DNA from: Roseburia hominis
GTDB lineage: Bacteria; Bacillota; Clostridia; Lachnospirales; Lachnospiraceae
Length of the DNA: 64,000 bases
Assembly (NCBI GenBank): GCA_040702975.1
Contig: CP159990.1
Location: 186,001 to 250,000 of the forward strand
Direction: 5' to 3'
Shown: positions 34,029-42,603 of the stretch, piece by piece
Numbering within the stretch: the stretch's first letter is position 1
Layout: each line of letters starts with the position of its first letter
The notes under the pieces: generated by a model
Told to the model about the DNA's origin: nothing
Database searches by the model: none
Seen by the model: only the letters and a program-made list of their open reading frames with translations
Translations under genes and position numbers: made by a program

Positions 34029-35573
34029 CTATGCCTTCCTCCTTCTCATCCAAACCACAAATCCGAATACAAGCACTGCAAGCGGAATCACAAATATCAC
34101 GATCAGGCTGATGCTGCCTGCGTGCATCGGCGTATTTTGCTCGGTGGCGAGGCTCTTCGCCTCAATCGCCAGATTCTCCACATCATCAAAATTCTCCGTC
34201 ACCGAATTGACGAATAACGTCAGGTTATCCAACGTCGTGAGCTGATCCGTGATTTCTGAATTGATCATGGAAGTCGATGCAAGAACAGTCAGCCTTGACT
34301 CGCGGGGTTCCTCCGTATCGTCGATAGAAGTACTCGAATCACTGTCAGACTCTGTATTTCCCTCGGCGGAATCATCACCCGACTCTGCAGCGTCCTCTTC
34401 CGTTCCATCTCCTGCATTCTCCTCGGCATCGTCCCCCGAACTATCCTCACCATCTGCGCTCACCGCCTCTGTCGCAACTGCCCCCAGAATATACTGCCCT
34501 TCCGCTTCATCATTCTCCGTTACCGCATAAGCATTAGAAGACGTCTGCATGAACGGCGAAACCATCAGACTCTCGCTATCTTCTGTGTCCAGTTTTTCCA
34601 TTCCCAGAGAATTCACCAAAAGAACCATCTCATTGCTGATTCCCGTCCCCAAATCTCCGCTAAGAGAAAGCTGCGGGAAAATCGCGTAGTAATTTCCCTG
34701 ATAATTTCTCTGCATATCAGCGATATAACCGTCCGCCTTCCTAAGACCATACCGTTCCATCACCGCGTTCAGATTCGGAGTCGAATTTGCCGCATCTCCG
34801 AGAATCAAATACACATTTCCGCCATCTGCCAGATAATTCAGAATCAACTCTTTTTCATCATCTGTAATATCCGAGGTCGGCCCATAGAGGAACAACAGAT
34901 CACAATCCGACGGAATCTCCGGATTCATGCTTAGATTGATCTCCTCTGTCTCCAGATTATTTCTGGAGAACAGGTCCGTCACTGAAGTGGAAAATGTCTC
35001 CTCGCCATGACCGCTGGTCCGGTAAATCTTCTTCACGGAATCACTGGTGACATAATTCACCGCGCCGGTGAGCTGTCCTTCTCCGTCAAAGGAAGTCTCG
35101 CTCATTTGCCCCGTCGTATAATAGGAATACTGATCGTATTCAATAATGCTGGAAAATGGAATCGTCGTACTTTTCCCGGTCTCCTCGCAGGAAACCACGA
35201 TCACGTCTCCCTCGGTATCATTCTCCTTGAGTGCAGACGGGTGAAGCACGCTGTCCGTCCATTTGACCTCGATCTTCCCTGAGAGCGCCGCATATTTTTT
35301 CACAAATGTTTCAATCCTGTCATCTATGGAATCCAATTCGGCGATCACATTCATCGTGACCTTCTGATCCAATTTCTTTAACATATTTCTTGAAACATCA
35401 CTGATTTCATATAATCGGTTATCACTGATGTCAACATTTTTCCATTTTTCCGGGAGCTGGGAAACCACCAGATTCACCACGACCGCAATCGCGATCACGA
35501 CCGCTGTAAGCACCAGACTGTATGTACCGTATTTGGAAGACGCGCTCTTCCACATTTTTTTGATTCTATCCAT
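34029..35573 (-). CDS. GldG-like ABC transporter substrate-binding/auxiliary protein
   Basis: A 514-residue protein of the ABC_transp_aux (GldG) family. One N-terminal transmembrane helix (about 20-42), the region ISDVSRNMLKKLDQKVTMNVIAELDSIDDRIETFVKKYAALSG typical of GldG, a central Rossmann-like domain (PSDCDLLFLYGPTSDITDDEKELILNYLADGGNVYLI), a long acidic low-complexity insert near 375-430, and a C-terminal transmembrane helix (about 485-508). It sits between the permease and DUF4340 genes, 12 bp after the permease. Likely works with the permease in export. Confidence 0.87.
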   Translation of the reverse strand: MDRIKKMWKSASSKYGTYSLVLTAVVIAIAVVVNLVVSQLPEKWKNVDISDNRLYEISDVSRNMLKKLDQKVTMNVIAELDSIDDRIETFVKKYAALSGKIEVKWTDSVLHPSALKENDTEGDVIVVSCEETGKSTTIPFSSIIEYDQYSYYTTGQMSETSFDGEGQLTGAVNYVTSDSVKKIYRTSGHGEETFSTSVTDLFSRNNLETEEINLSMNPEIPSDCDLLFLYGPTSDITDDEKELILNYLADGGNVYLILGDAANSTPNLNAVMERYGLRKADGYIADMQRNYQGNYYAIFPQLSLSGDLGTGISNEMVLLVNSLGMEKLDTEDSESLMVSPFMQTSSNAYAVTENDEAEGQYILGAVATEAVSADGEDSSGDDAEENAGDGTEEDAAESGDDSAEGNTESDSDSSTSIDDTEEPRESRLTVLASTSMINSEITDQLTTLDNLTLFVNSVTENFDDVENLAIEAKSLATEQNTPMHAGSISLIVIFVIPLAVLVFGFVVWMRRRKA

Positions 35574-35585
35574 GCTGCTTCCCTC

Positions 35586-36452
35586 CTAACTCCAGCGTCT
35601 TTTCTGAATTGACTGCATAGTCAAAAATACAAACACCACAATCAAAGTCAGGTACATCACAATGCCTTCCGTATCAAATAGCCGGTTGATCGCCACATTT
35701 TCAAATACTTCCCCGATATAAAGCCTGTTCATCAGATTCACCAGAAGATTCTCGAACACCTCTCCCTTCACGAAACTCACGATCACAACGGCTGCCACGC
35801 CTGCCACTTCCAGCACGCCCGCTATGATCCAGTTCTTCGTCACCTGGTAAATGATTCCCGCCACCAGGGTGACCAGCACCACGATACCGACCATGCCGCT
35901 GACCTTAGAGGTCGGCATAAAATTCACCAACCCGCCCCAAAGGTAAATGACGAGCAGCGCGCCCACCGTCGTTACCGCAGCAATAATCTGGCTTTCTGTC
36001 AGTGAAGAAAGAAACATTCCAACTGCAATATACACGCACCCCATCAGATAAAATGTTAAAATAGACAAATAGTCGACCTTTAAATATGCCGTCCCAACAC
36101 TCTTTATGATCAGCGGAAATATGCAGTAAATCGCACACGGCAGCGCAAATACCGTCGTCATGGCAAAATATTTTCCCAATACGATATCTTTAAGTCCCAC
36201 TGGAGCAGTCAAAAGGAACTGATCTGTTTTATTTTTTCTCTCCTCCGCGAATGACCGCATCGTGAGGAGCGGAATTGCAATGATTAATATGTAGTTAATG
36301 CTCATCAAAACGTAGGAAAAATATGGGTAACCGGAATTCAGGTTATATGCCATAAAATAAATGCCGGTAAACGCCACCATGAATGCGGTCAGAACATATC
36401 CGATCATGGACTGGAAATACGCCTTAAGTTCACGCTTATAAATCGCTGTCAT
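35586..36452 (-). CDS. ABC-2 type permease, GldF-like
   Basis: A 288-residue ABC-2 permease with six hydrophobic segments (about 18-38, 55-70, 105-128, 138-160, 172-192, 232-280). The N-terminal AIYKRELKAYFQSMIGYVLTAFMVAFTGIYF and EERKNKTDQFLLTAPVGLKDIVLGKYFA are characteristic of the GldF/NosY group. It overlaps the ATPase by 17 bp and precedes GldG, so the set makes one exporter. Substrate not identifiable; gliding motility is not implied in a Gram-positive host. Confidence 0.88.
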   Translation of the reverse strand: MTAIYKRELKAYFQSMIGYVLTAFMVAFTGIYFMAYNLNSGYPYFSYVLMSINYILIIAIPLLTMRSFAEERKNKTDQFLLTAPVGLKDIVLGKYFAMTTVFALPCAIYCIFPLIIKSVGTAYLKVDYLSILTFYLMGCVYIAVGMFLSSLTESQIIAAVTTVGALLVIYLWGGLVNFMPTSKVSGMVGIVVLVTLVAGIIYQVTKNWIIAGVLEVAGVAAVVIVSFVKGEVFENLLVNLMNRLYIGEVFENVAINRLFDTEGIVMYLTLIVVFVFLTMQSIQKRRWS

Positions 36453-37569
36453 CTGCGGTCACCTCCTCTGTTTGGTCTGCCTGGTCTATTAAATCGCTCA
36501 CTAAATTTTCTGAAATTACATTTTCGATCAGAATATCTTCCACTTCGGACTTGCCTACATTTCCCAGCTCGTGCTCGCCTGTATCTTCTATCCCAGTCTC
36601 GCCTGCCCTCTTCTGTGTCTTATTCAAGATCGGCGAACTCCCCTGTGTCAGCTCCAGGAATACATCTTCCAGCGTACTTCTGCTGTGCATCAGCATAAGC
36701 AGCGGACATGCGCTCTTTGCAAACGCATGGAACACATTTTCCCGAATATCTTTGCCTTCTTTTGGAGTCAGACTTACGTGAACAGTACCTTCTTCATTTC
36801 CCGGCTCATATTCTGCACGCTTGACATCAGATACCGTTTCCACAATAGCTTTCACTTCTTTTTCCTTGCCCTTAGCCAGGATTTCTATGGTCTGCTGCCC
36901 CTCCAGCATTCTCTCCAGGTTCTCAGGGGTATCGCTTGCGACCAGTTTTCCCTTGGAAATGATCATGATATAGTCGCAGACTTCCTGAATTTCCGCAAGA
37001 ATATGAGAGCTTAAAATGACGGTATGCTTCTTCGCGAGTTCACGGATCAGTTCGCGGATCTCGATAATCTGTTTCGGGTCCAGTCCCACCGTCGGTTCAT
37101 CTAATATGATGATTTCCGGAAAGCCCAGAATCGCCTGCGCCAGCCCTACCCTCTGCCGGTAGCCTTTTGACAGGTTTTTGATCAGGCGGTGCGCCACATC
37201 GGTGAGTTTCACCAGCATCATTACGCGCTGCACCTGGCTTTCCCTTTCTTTCCTCGGTATTTTCTTCAGTTCTGCCGCAAAATACAGATATTCCTCCACG
37301 GTCATTTCCATATAGAGCGGCGGCATTTCCGGCAGATATCCAATCGAGCGTTTTGCCAGCTCCGGTTCTTCCAGAATATCATGCCCGTTCACGAGCACCT
37401 GCCCCTCAGTTGCCCCCAGATATCCGGTCATAATGTTCATTGTCGTGGATTTTCCGGCGCCATTCGGTCCCAGAAATCCGTAAATCTGTCCGGATTGCAC
37501 GGTAAAATTCAGATGATCTACCGCCATGTGAGAACCATATTTCTTCACAAGATTTTTCACTTCAATCAC
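36436..37569 (-). CDS. ABC transporter ATP-binding protein, GldA/NosF-like
   Basis: A 377-residue ATPase: Walker A GPNGAGKST, Q-loop YLPEMPPLYMEMTV, signature NLSKGYRQRVGLAQA, Walker B IIILDEPTVGLDP, and switch histidine VILSSHILAEI. The first ~230 residues are the nucleotide-binding domain; the rest is a DrrA-type C-terminal region with an acidic tail of about 60 residues that looks disordered. The start is the ATG at 37567-37569 with GAGGAAATGC upstream. It begins the exporter operon, divergent from the tRNA-editing gene. Confidence 0.92.
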   Translation of the reverse strand: MIEVKNLVKKYGSHMAVDHLNFTVQSGQIYGFLGPNGAGKSTTMNIMTGYLGATEGQVLVNGHDILEEPELAKRSIGYLPEMPPLYMEMTVEEYLYFAAELKKIPRKERESQVQRVMMLVKLTDVAHRLIKNLSKGYRQRVGLAQAILGFPEIIILDEPTVGLDPKQIIEIRELIRELAKKHTVILSSHILAEIQEVCDYIMIISKGKLVASDTPENLERMLEGQQTIEILAKGKEKEVKAIVETVSDVKRAEYEPGNEEGTVHVSLTPKEGKDIRENVFHAFAKSACPLLMLMHSRSTLEDVFLELTQGSSPILNKTQKRAGETGIEDTGEHELGNVGKSEVEDILIENVISENLVSDLIDQADQTEEVTADDSDL

Positions 37570-37806
37570 TGCATTTCCTCCTCTTCGCTATTTGCACCAG
37601 CCATTTTCCCTACTCCAAAAAGCCTGTTTCTGCGGCCACAGAAATACTCCCCCTTGGCAGATTTTGACCGGAGAACAATTTACATGCATATTACAGTATA
37701 GGAAGGAAGTGTGAAAAATTTGCGGGAAAATTATGTTTTTTCTGTGTGTTTTGTGTGTTTATTTTGTGATGATATTGACTTGCTGGTCATGAAAGCTCCG
37801 TAATAA

Positions 37807-37835
37807 TTGACTTTTCCCCCTCCGTTCAGTATAAT
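37807..37835 (+). promoter_or_regulatory. Promoter of the ProXp-ala-like gene
   Basis: TTGACT (37807-37812), 17-bp spacer, TATAAT (37830-37835), 32 bp before the ATG. Near-consensus vegetative promoter. Confidence 0.85.
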
Positions 37836-37866
37836 ATTTCTAATTTCAGTCAAAGGAGATCTCGTT

Positions 37867-38358
37867 ATGGAAAATCAAAAGCAGCGCATTTATGACGAAT
37901 TAAAAAAATTAGGAATCAAATATGAAGTAGTAGAACATGAACCCGTTTACACCATGGAAGATATGGACAGGCTTGGACTTCCCGCCAAAGGAACCCTCTG
38001 CAAGAACCTGTTCCTGCGCGACTCCAAGGGAAAACGTCATTTCCTCGTTACCTGCGATGAGGCAAAACGGGTAGATCTAAAAGCGCTCGCCCATAAGCTT
38101 GGAGTGAGCGGTGTAAGCTTCGCTTCGGAAGAACGACTGGAAAAATATCTCGGGCTAAAGCAAGGCAGCGTAACTCCTTTTGGTCTGATCAACGATACCG
38201 ATCACGCCGTAGAATTCTTCATCGACCGCGACCTGACCAAATGTAAGAGCCTGGGAGTACACCCCCTGGAGAATACGGCAACCGTATTTCTTTCCTACAA
38301 AGACCTGGATAAATTTTTGTGGGAACTGGACGTAGATGTCATGCAGATACGTCTGTAA
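37867..38358 (+). CDS. YbaK/ProXp-ala-type aminoacyl-tRNA deacylase
   Basis: A 163-residue free-standing editing-domain protein that hydrolyses mischarged aminoacyl-tRNA (Ala-tRNAPro in the ProXp-ala group). It shows the YEVVEHEPVYTMEDM start, CKNLFLRDSKGKRHFLVTCDEAKRVDLKAL with the catalytic-lysine region, the SVTPFGLINDTDHAVEFFID motif, and LGVHPLENTATVFLS. The ATG at 37867 follows AAAGGAGATCTCGTT; the 20-codon-longer frame runs into the promoter. Single-gene unit, divergent from the ABC exporter. Confidence 0.92.
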   Translation: MENQKQRIYDELKKLGIKYEVVEHEPVYTMEDMDRLGLPAKGTLCKNLFLRDSKGKRHFLVTCDEAKRVDLKALAHKLGVSGVSFASEERLEKYLGLKQGSVTPFGLINDTDHAVEFFIDRDLTKCKSLGVHPLENTATVFLSYKDLDKFLWELDVDVMQIRL

Positions 38359-38445
38359 CTATTCGAGTCAAAATAAGGTCCACCCGCCCTTATTTCAGGC
38401 ATGCTTGGCTACCGGACATTCACTTAAATATGCCTGGCAACTTTA

Positions 38446-38500
38446 AAAGGACAATAGCAGCAAAAGCCACACACTTTCCTTTTTACTGCTACTGTCCTTT
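38446..38500 (+). terminator. Long hairpin downstream of the ProXp-ala-like gene
   Basis: Stem AAAGGACAATAGCAG (38446-38460) with CTGCTACTGTCCTTT (38486-38500), one mismatch in 15 bp, 25-nt loop, then ATTTAATG. It lies 88 bp after the stop and may be a terminator, though the T-run is weak. Nothing else was seen in this gap of about 297 bp. Confidence 0.5.
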
Positions 38501-38655
38501 ATTTAATGTCTTATATCAAACTGGAAATCCATCAGCCTTTCACTGTATACACCTGATTACCAAACTAAAATTTAGCCAGTCCCTTCACTCAGTCAAACAG
38601 TTCCCGCCTTAACCAATCATCTTCCAAGCTCAGGTCTCATCAGAACTCCTCCTTT

Positions 38656-39975
38656 TTACGTAAGAAATTCCTCCAAAATCTCCCGGATCCTGGCCTCTTT
38701 CGGTACGTCCTGCCTGTCATGCTCTGCGCGGACTGCTTCCTCCGCCCCTCCGGGAGCTTGTCCGTAGAACCTTCCATTTTCCATACCGGCCCCATCTTGC
38801 CCGTATCCTCCGGCTGCCTGCACATATCCGCTGCTTACCGGCTGCGCCTGCACGGCAGCCTGTCCCTTCTGACGCAGCACATCTCCCGCCTTGCGGCGCC
38901 CTCCCCGGTCCTTCCTGCCCTCGGAAGACCGGTTTCGTTCCTCTCTGATATCCTGAGAATTCGCCTCCGCCGACCGGTACTGCATATTCCGTTCTCCATA
39001 CGAATCTGCTCTGTAGACATCTTCCCCCTGATTCTGAAAATATCCATTTTCCATGCGCCGTGCATTTGCATTTCTCTGAGGCACTGCCCCCGCCCCGGAA
39101 GGCATGTCCCCTCTTGTTCGCGCATACCCATAATTCTCAGGCGGCAGATCCTCTCCGTCCTCCATTCGCAGAACCACGCCCCCATCCGTCGGATGGCGCT
39201 GCGGAGATGTCGGCGGAAGTGGCGCCCTCTGGGGAGACGGCTCCCTGACCGGCATATTTTTCTCCGGCTGCACCATCGGATCATTCATCGGCGGAACCTC
39301 CTGGGGCCTGGGATCTCCATAAGGAACCTCCTGCCTTTGCCTATCCGCATAGGCCGCTTCCGAAACCCCGGCATTAGCGTAGACCACCTCTCCGGGCCGT
39401 TCCTCTGCCGCATCTGACGGCGCTCTCTGCACAGTTACCTGGAATCCTTTCTGCTGATTCTTCTCATACCGGTGTGCATATGTATTTTCCAAAAAATCCA
39501 CCATATACATTCGCGCGGCCTGAATCTGATATTGCTCGTCCGTCAGATTATGAACGATGAATAGCACCAGAACCCCGGCGCCTCCCACAATTCCATACTG
39601 GTACACATTTCTTCCCAGCCCGTCCTCATAATAGGCCAGTCCTGCTCCGACCGCCGCAAACAGCGCGCATAGCCAGATTGCCGCCCGTTCCAGCCGTTTC
39701 AAACTATGGAGCCTAAGCCCCAGCACCCGATACTCATACACATACTTGTCCACAAATGCACCCACATTTTGCACCCTGTCGCTCACCATACATGCATGTT
39801 CGAACTTTGCCCTCACCAAACGCATCAGCGAATGATTGCTTTTGCTCATGTTACTTGCCGCCTTCACAAGGCGTTTCAGCGAAATGCCGGCCGTCAGCTT
39901 TGCTATGATCCCTATTGCAATAGCCGCTCCGACGAAGTAAAAGACTACCTGTCTGTCTACGATTGTCTCCAACAT
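38656..39975 (-). CDS. Membrane protein with long disordered cytoplasmic tail
   Basis: A 439-residue protein with three hydrophobic segments (about 10-27, 95-115 and 128-145) and a helical section (AASNMSKSNHSLMRLVRAKFEHACMVSDRV). The last ~230 residues are low-complexity (P, Q, R, G, E, M rich; repeats such as PYGDPRPQEVPPM and RNANARRMENGYF) and should be unfolded. No family with known function is recognised; similar architecture occurs in uncharacterised Lachnospiraceae proteins. It follows mtnN at a 260-bp distance on the same strand. The unusual composition is encoded by locally G+C-rich sequence. Confidence 0.7.
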   Translation of the reverse strand: MLETIVDRQVVFYFVGAAIAIGIIAKLTAGISLKRLVKAASNMSKSNHSLMRLVRAKFEHACMVSDRVQNVGAFVDKYVYEYRVLGLRLHSLKRLERAAIWLCALFAAVGAGLAYYEDGLGRNVYQYGIVGGAGVLVLFIVHNLTDEQYQIQAARMYMVDFLENTYAHRYEKNQQKGFQVTVQRAPSDAAEERPGEVVYANAGVSEAAYADRQRQEVPYGDPRPQEVPPMNDPMVQPEKNMPVREPSPQRAPLPPTSPQRHPTDGGVVLRMEDGEDLPPENYGYARTRGDMPSGAGAVPQRNANARRMENGYFQNQGEDVYRADSYGERNMQYRSAEANSQDIREERNRSSEGRKDRGGRRKAGDVLRQKGQAAVQAQPVSSGYVQAAGGYGQDGAGMENGRFYGQAPGGAEEAVRAEHDRQDVPKEARIREILEEFLT

Positions 39976-40237
39976 AATAGAGTCCTCCTTCTCGCGATTC
40001 CTTTGGAATTTGCCGCGCAGCGTCCTGCCCGGCGCGTTACCTTCATGGATATTCTACACCATGTTTGCGAATTTGGACTCATAAATCGTTCCTCAAATTA
40101 CGACAAGGAAAATAGGGAAAATGCGTTTGCTGTCGTTTTCCATGCTAAAAAGAAACGGCACATTAGACCTTTTTCAGGGTATGCTCGCCGGCCGCAAAAA
40201 TGTTCCACCGGCTGTTTACCACTGCCAGTCCGGTCAC

Positions 40238-40927
40238 TTAAATCCTGCCAAGCAGATTGCGGACTAATTTCACACTGTGCGCGATCGCCTGACGCTCAAA
40301 AGCAGGATAATCCACCACCGCGCTATTGTCAGCTTTGTCCGAAATAGCCCGAATAATGACATACGAAACATGATTCAGATATGCCGCCTGCGCGATTGCC
40401 GCACCCTCCATCTCCGTACACTTCCCGCCGTACAGACTTACCAGAGTGTCCTTCACAGCCTGATCCGCCACAAACTGATCCCCGCTAAGCACTCTTCCCG
40501 TAAACGTGTGGATCTCCGGATTTGCCTCCTCATTTGCCGCCACTGCCGCCTTTACCAGACTCTCATCTGCCTGAAATGCAAATGTATCCAGCCTCGGGAT
40601 CTGTCCCATCTCATATCCAAATCTCGTCGCGTCCATATCGTGCTGTACCGCATCGGTGGAAATCACAATATCCCCGATATCAATGTCAGCGTCCAGAGAC
40701 CCCGCGATTCCCGTGTTGATCAGCGTATCCACGCCAAACCGGTCAACCAGGATCTGCGCACAGATTCCCGCATTCACCTTACCGATCCCGCTGCGGACCA
40801 CCACAACGTCCTTCCCCTCAAGCTTCCCCTTCACAAATGTCATAGCCGCCGCCTCGAGCGTCTCCTCTACCTCCATCTCAGCCTTAAGACCCGCAACCTC
40901 TTCGTCCATCGCACCAATAATTCCGAT
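40238..40927 (-). CDS. mtnN: 5'-methylthioadenosine/S-adenosylhomocysteine nucleosidase
   Basis: A 229-residue MTA/SAH nucleosidase that splits methylthioadenosine or S-adenosylhomocysteine to adenine and the thio-ribose. The N-terminal MIGIIGAMDEEVAGL, VVVRSGIGKVNAGICAQIL, TGIAGSLDADIDIGDIVIS, and the catalytic CTEMEGAAIAQAAYLNHV and RAISDKAD motifs (Glu and Asp) are intact. The ATG at 40925-40927 follows a GAGG; an ATG nine codons upstream lacks an SD. Feeds methionine salvage and removes SAH. Confidence 0.95.
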   Translation of the reverse strand: MGIIGAMDEEVAGLKAEMEVEETLEAAAMTFVKGKLEGKDVVVVRSGIGKVNAGICAQILVDRFGVDTLINTGIAGSLDADIDIGDIVISTDAVQHDMDATRFGYEMGQIPRLDTFAFQADESLVKAAVAANEEANPEIHTFTGRVLSGDQFVADQAVKDTLVSLYGGKCTEMEGAAIAQAAYLNHVSYVIIRAISDKADNSAVVDYPAFERQAIAHSVKLVRNLLGRI

Positions 40928-41167
40928 CATATCCAATACCTCCGTAAAATTCATTATGTCTTCCCAAAGTATAGCAGATTTCCACCCGGAAACCTAGTGG
41001 AATGTAAAATATTAAGAGTTACGCAGACCTTCAAATATAAAAATAGACAATAAATTGACGCTTTCTATTAATATTATCTATTGTTTTATGTCTGGTATTT
41101 CCTACACTGATTTGTTATAATCTCTTTGATAAATATATAAGTATGATATAAAAAGGAGGATTGAATC

Positions 41168-41410
41168 ATGGATTATAAACCACATGGGGTCTGTTCAAGA
41201 TCAATTCACGTAGACGTAGATTCAGAAGGCTTTATTCACAATGTCAGCTTCCTCGGCGGCTGCAATGGAAATCTTCAGGGAATCTCCCGTCTCATAGAAG
41301 GCATGAAAGCGGAAGAAGCCATCAGCCGTCTTGAGGGAATCCGCTGCGGCAACAAAGCTACTTCCTGCCCGGACCAGTTGGCTCACGCATTGAGAGAAGC
41401 GATACAATAA
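41168..41410 (+). CDS. TSCPD-domain protein (TIGR03905 type)
   Basis: An 80-residue protein of the TSCPD/TIGR03905 family, named from the motif present here as CGNKATSCPDQLAHAL. The glycine-rich NVSFLGGCNGNLQGISRLIEGM is also characteristic. It resembles a C-terminal domain of class II ribonucleotide reductases but occurs alone in many anaerobes; function not established. Start ATG 41168 with AAAAAGGAGG upstream. Single-gene unit with its own terminator; a TGTTATAAT extended -10 lies about 85 bp upstream (near 41074-41083 to 41120). Confidence 0.88.
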   Translation: MDYKPHGVCSRSIHVDVDSEGFIHNVSFLGGCNGNLQGISRLIEGMKAEEAISRLEGIRCGNKATSCPDQLAHALREAIQ

Positions 41411-41416
41411 GATTTT

Positions 41417-41453
41417 ACCCTGATTATAAAGCACTGTACTTTATAATCAGGGT
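41417..41453 (+). terminator. Terminator of the TSCPD gene
   Basis: Perfect 15-bp stem ACCCTGATTATAAAG (41417-41431) and CTTTATAATCAGGGT (41439-41453), 7-nt loop, followed by ATTTTT on the plus strand. It may also stop transcription of the convergent dehydrogenase operon. Confidence 0.9.
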
Positions 41454-41466
41454 ATTTTTCAGGATA

Positions 41467-42585
41467 TTAATGCTCTTTATAATAATGTCCCAGAGCGTTT
41501 GCTGCCATAATAGAATTATACACAAACTCTACCGTAACTTTAAACGGCTCAGCATAAATCAGCTTATTATGATTTACAACCGTATCAGCAATAATCATAA
41601 CATTTTCCTCTGTCGGCTCTACATCCAGCTCCTCTAAGGTAGTCGGAAGACCAACCTCCTGACAGAATTTCATTACTTTTTCAAATAAATCCTTCGGAGT
41701 GTTTTCCATGACCATCTGACAGATCACTCCAAATGCCACCTTCTCGCCATGGAGATATTTGTGTGTGGAGGGAATCTGGGTCAGTCCTGCATGTATTCCA
41801 TGTGCTGCCGCACAGCTGGTATTTTCAAAGCCTACTCCACTAAGCAGAGTATTCGCCTCGATCACATCCTCGACAGCATCGGTACATACGCCCTGCTTCA
41901 ATGCATTCAGCGCTATCACACCTTTTTCCATCAAAATTTCAAACGATAATTCTGCCAGGGCCACACCGGTATTTGTGCAGCGATATCCTTTTCCAACATA
42001 GTTCGGGCTAAAGGAAGCGCGGTTTGCATGACCTTCAAATACGGTCGAAAGCGCATCTCCCATCCCTGAAACAAACAGGCGAACCGGTGCTTTGGTTACG
42101 ATGTCGGTATCAACCAACACAATTTCCGGATTTCTCTTATGACGAATGTTATGTATATATTCTCCGGTATCCGTGTACATAACGGACATTGCGCTGCATG
42201 GTGCGTCGCAGGATGCAGAGGTTGGAACAATAATAACCGGAACTTCCATCTTGTCCGCTGCCGCTTTTGCAGTATCCAGCGTTTTTCCTCCGCCTACTCC
42301 AACCAAAACCTGTGCCTTGGCTTTTTCAAATTCAGCAATCGTACGGTCAACCTCCGCGTAAGAACACTCACCGCCGAATTTTATGGCCTCAAAGGATGAT
42401 TCCGTATTTTCAAACGCTTTCTGAAGCCTCTCCTTCAATCCTTCATACAAAAATCCATCAATAGTAAAGAATGCCTTAGCGCCAAACATACTGGTGTAGT
42501 TTTCCAGCAAATCAAATTCTCCGATTCCCTGAAAATATTTTGACGGGCATGCAAACGCCCTTGTTCTTGTTTCTGCCATTGCCAT
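41467..42585 (-). CDS. gldA: Glycerol dehydrogenase-like (iron/zinc) polyol dehydrogenase
   Basis: A 372-residue member of the GldA branch of the iron-containing alcohol dehydrogenases. NAD-binding features: VGVGGGKTLDTAKAAADKMEVPVIIVPTSASCDAPCSA; metal ligands in FVSGMGDALSTVFEGHA and AAHGIHAGLTQIPSTHKYLHGEKVAFG. It oxidises glycerol or a related vicinal polyol to a ketose. It is the last gene of the liv operon, 18 bp after the second dehydrogenase. Glycerol itself may not be the substrate here. Confidence 0.9.
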   Translation of the reverse strand: MAMAETRTRAFACPSKYFQGIGEFDLLENYTSMFGAKAFFTIDGFLYEGLKERLQKAFENTESSFEAIKFGGECSYAEVDRTIAEFEKAKAQVLVGVGGGKTLDTAKAAADKMEVPVIIVPTSASCDAPCSAMSVMYTDTGEYIHNIRHKRNPEIVLVDTDIVTKAPVRLFVSGMGDALSTVFEGHANRASFSPNYVGKGYRCTNTGVALAELSFEILMEKGVIALNALKQGVCTDAVEDVIEANTLLSGVGFENTSCAAAHGIHAGLTQIPSTHKYLHGEKVAFGVICQMVMENTPKDLFEKVMKFCQEVGLPTTLEELDVEPTEENVMIIADTVVNHNKLIYAEPFKVTVEFVYNSIMAANALGHYYKEH

Positions 42586-42603
42586 TTCTTTATACCTCCA
42601 AAA

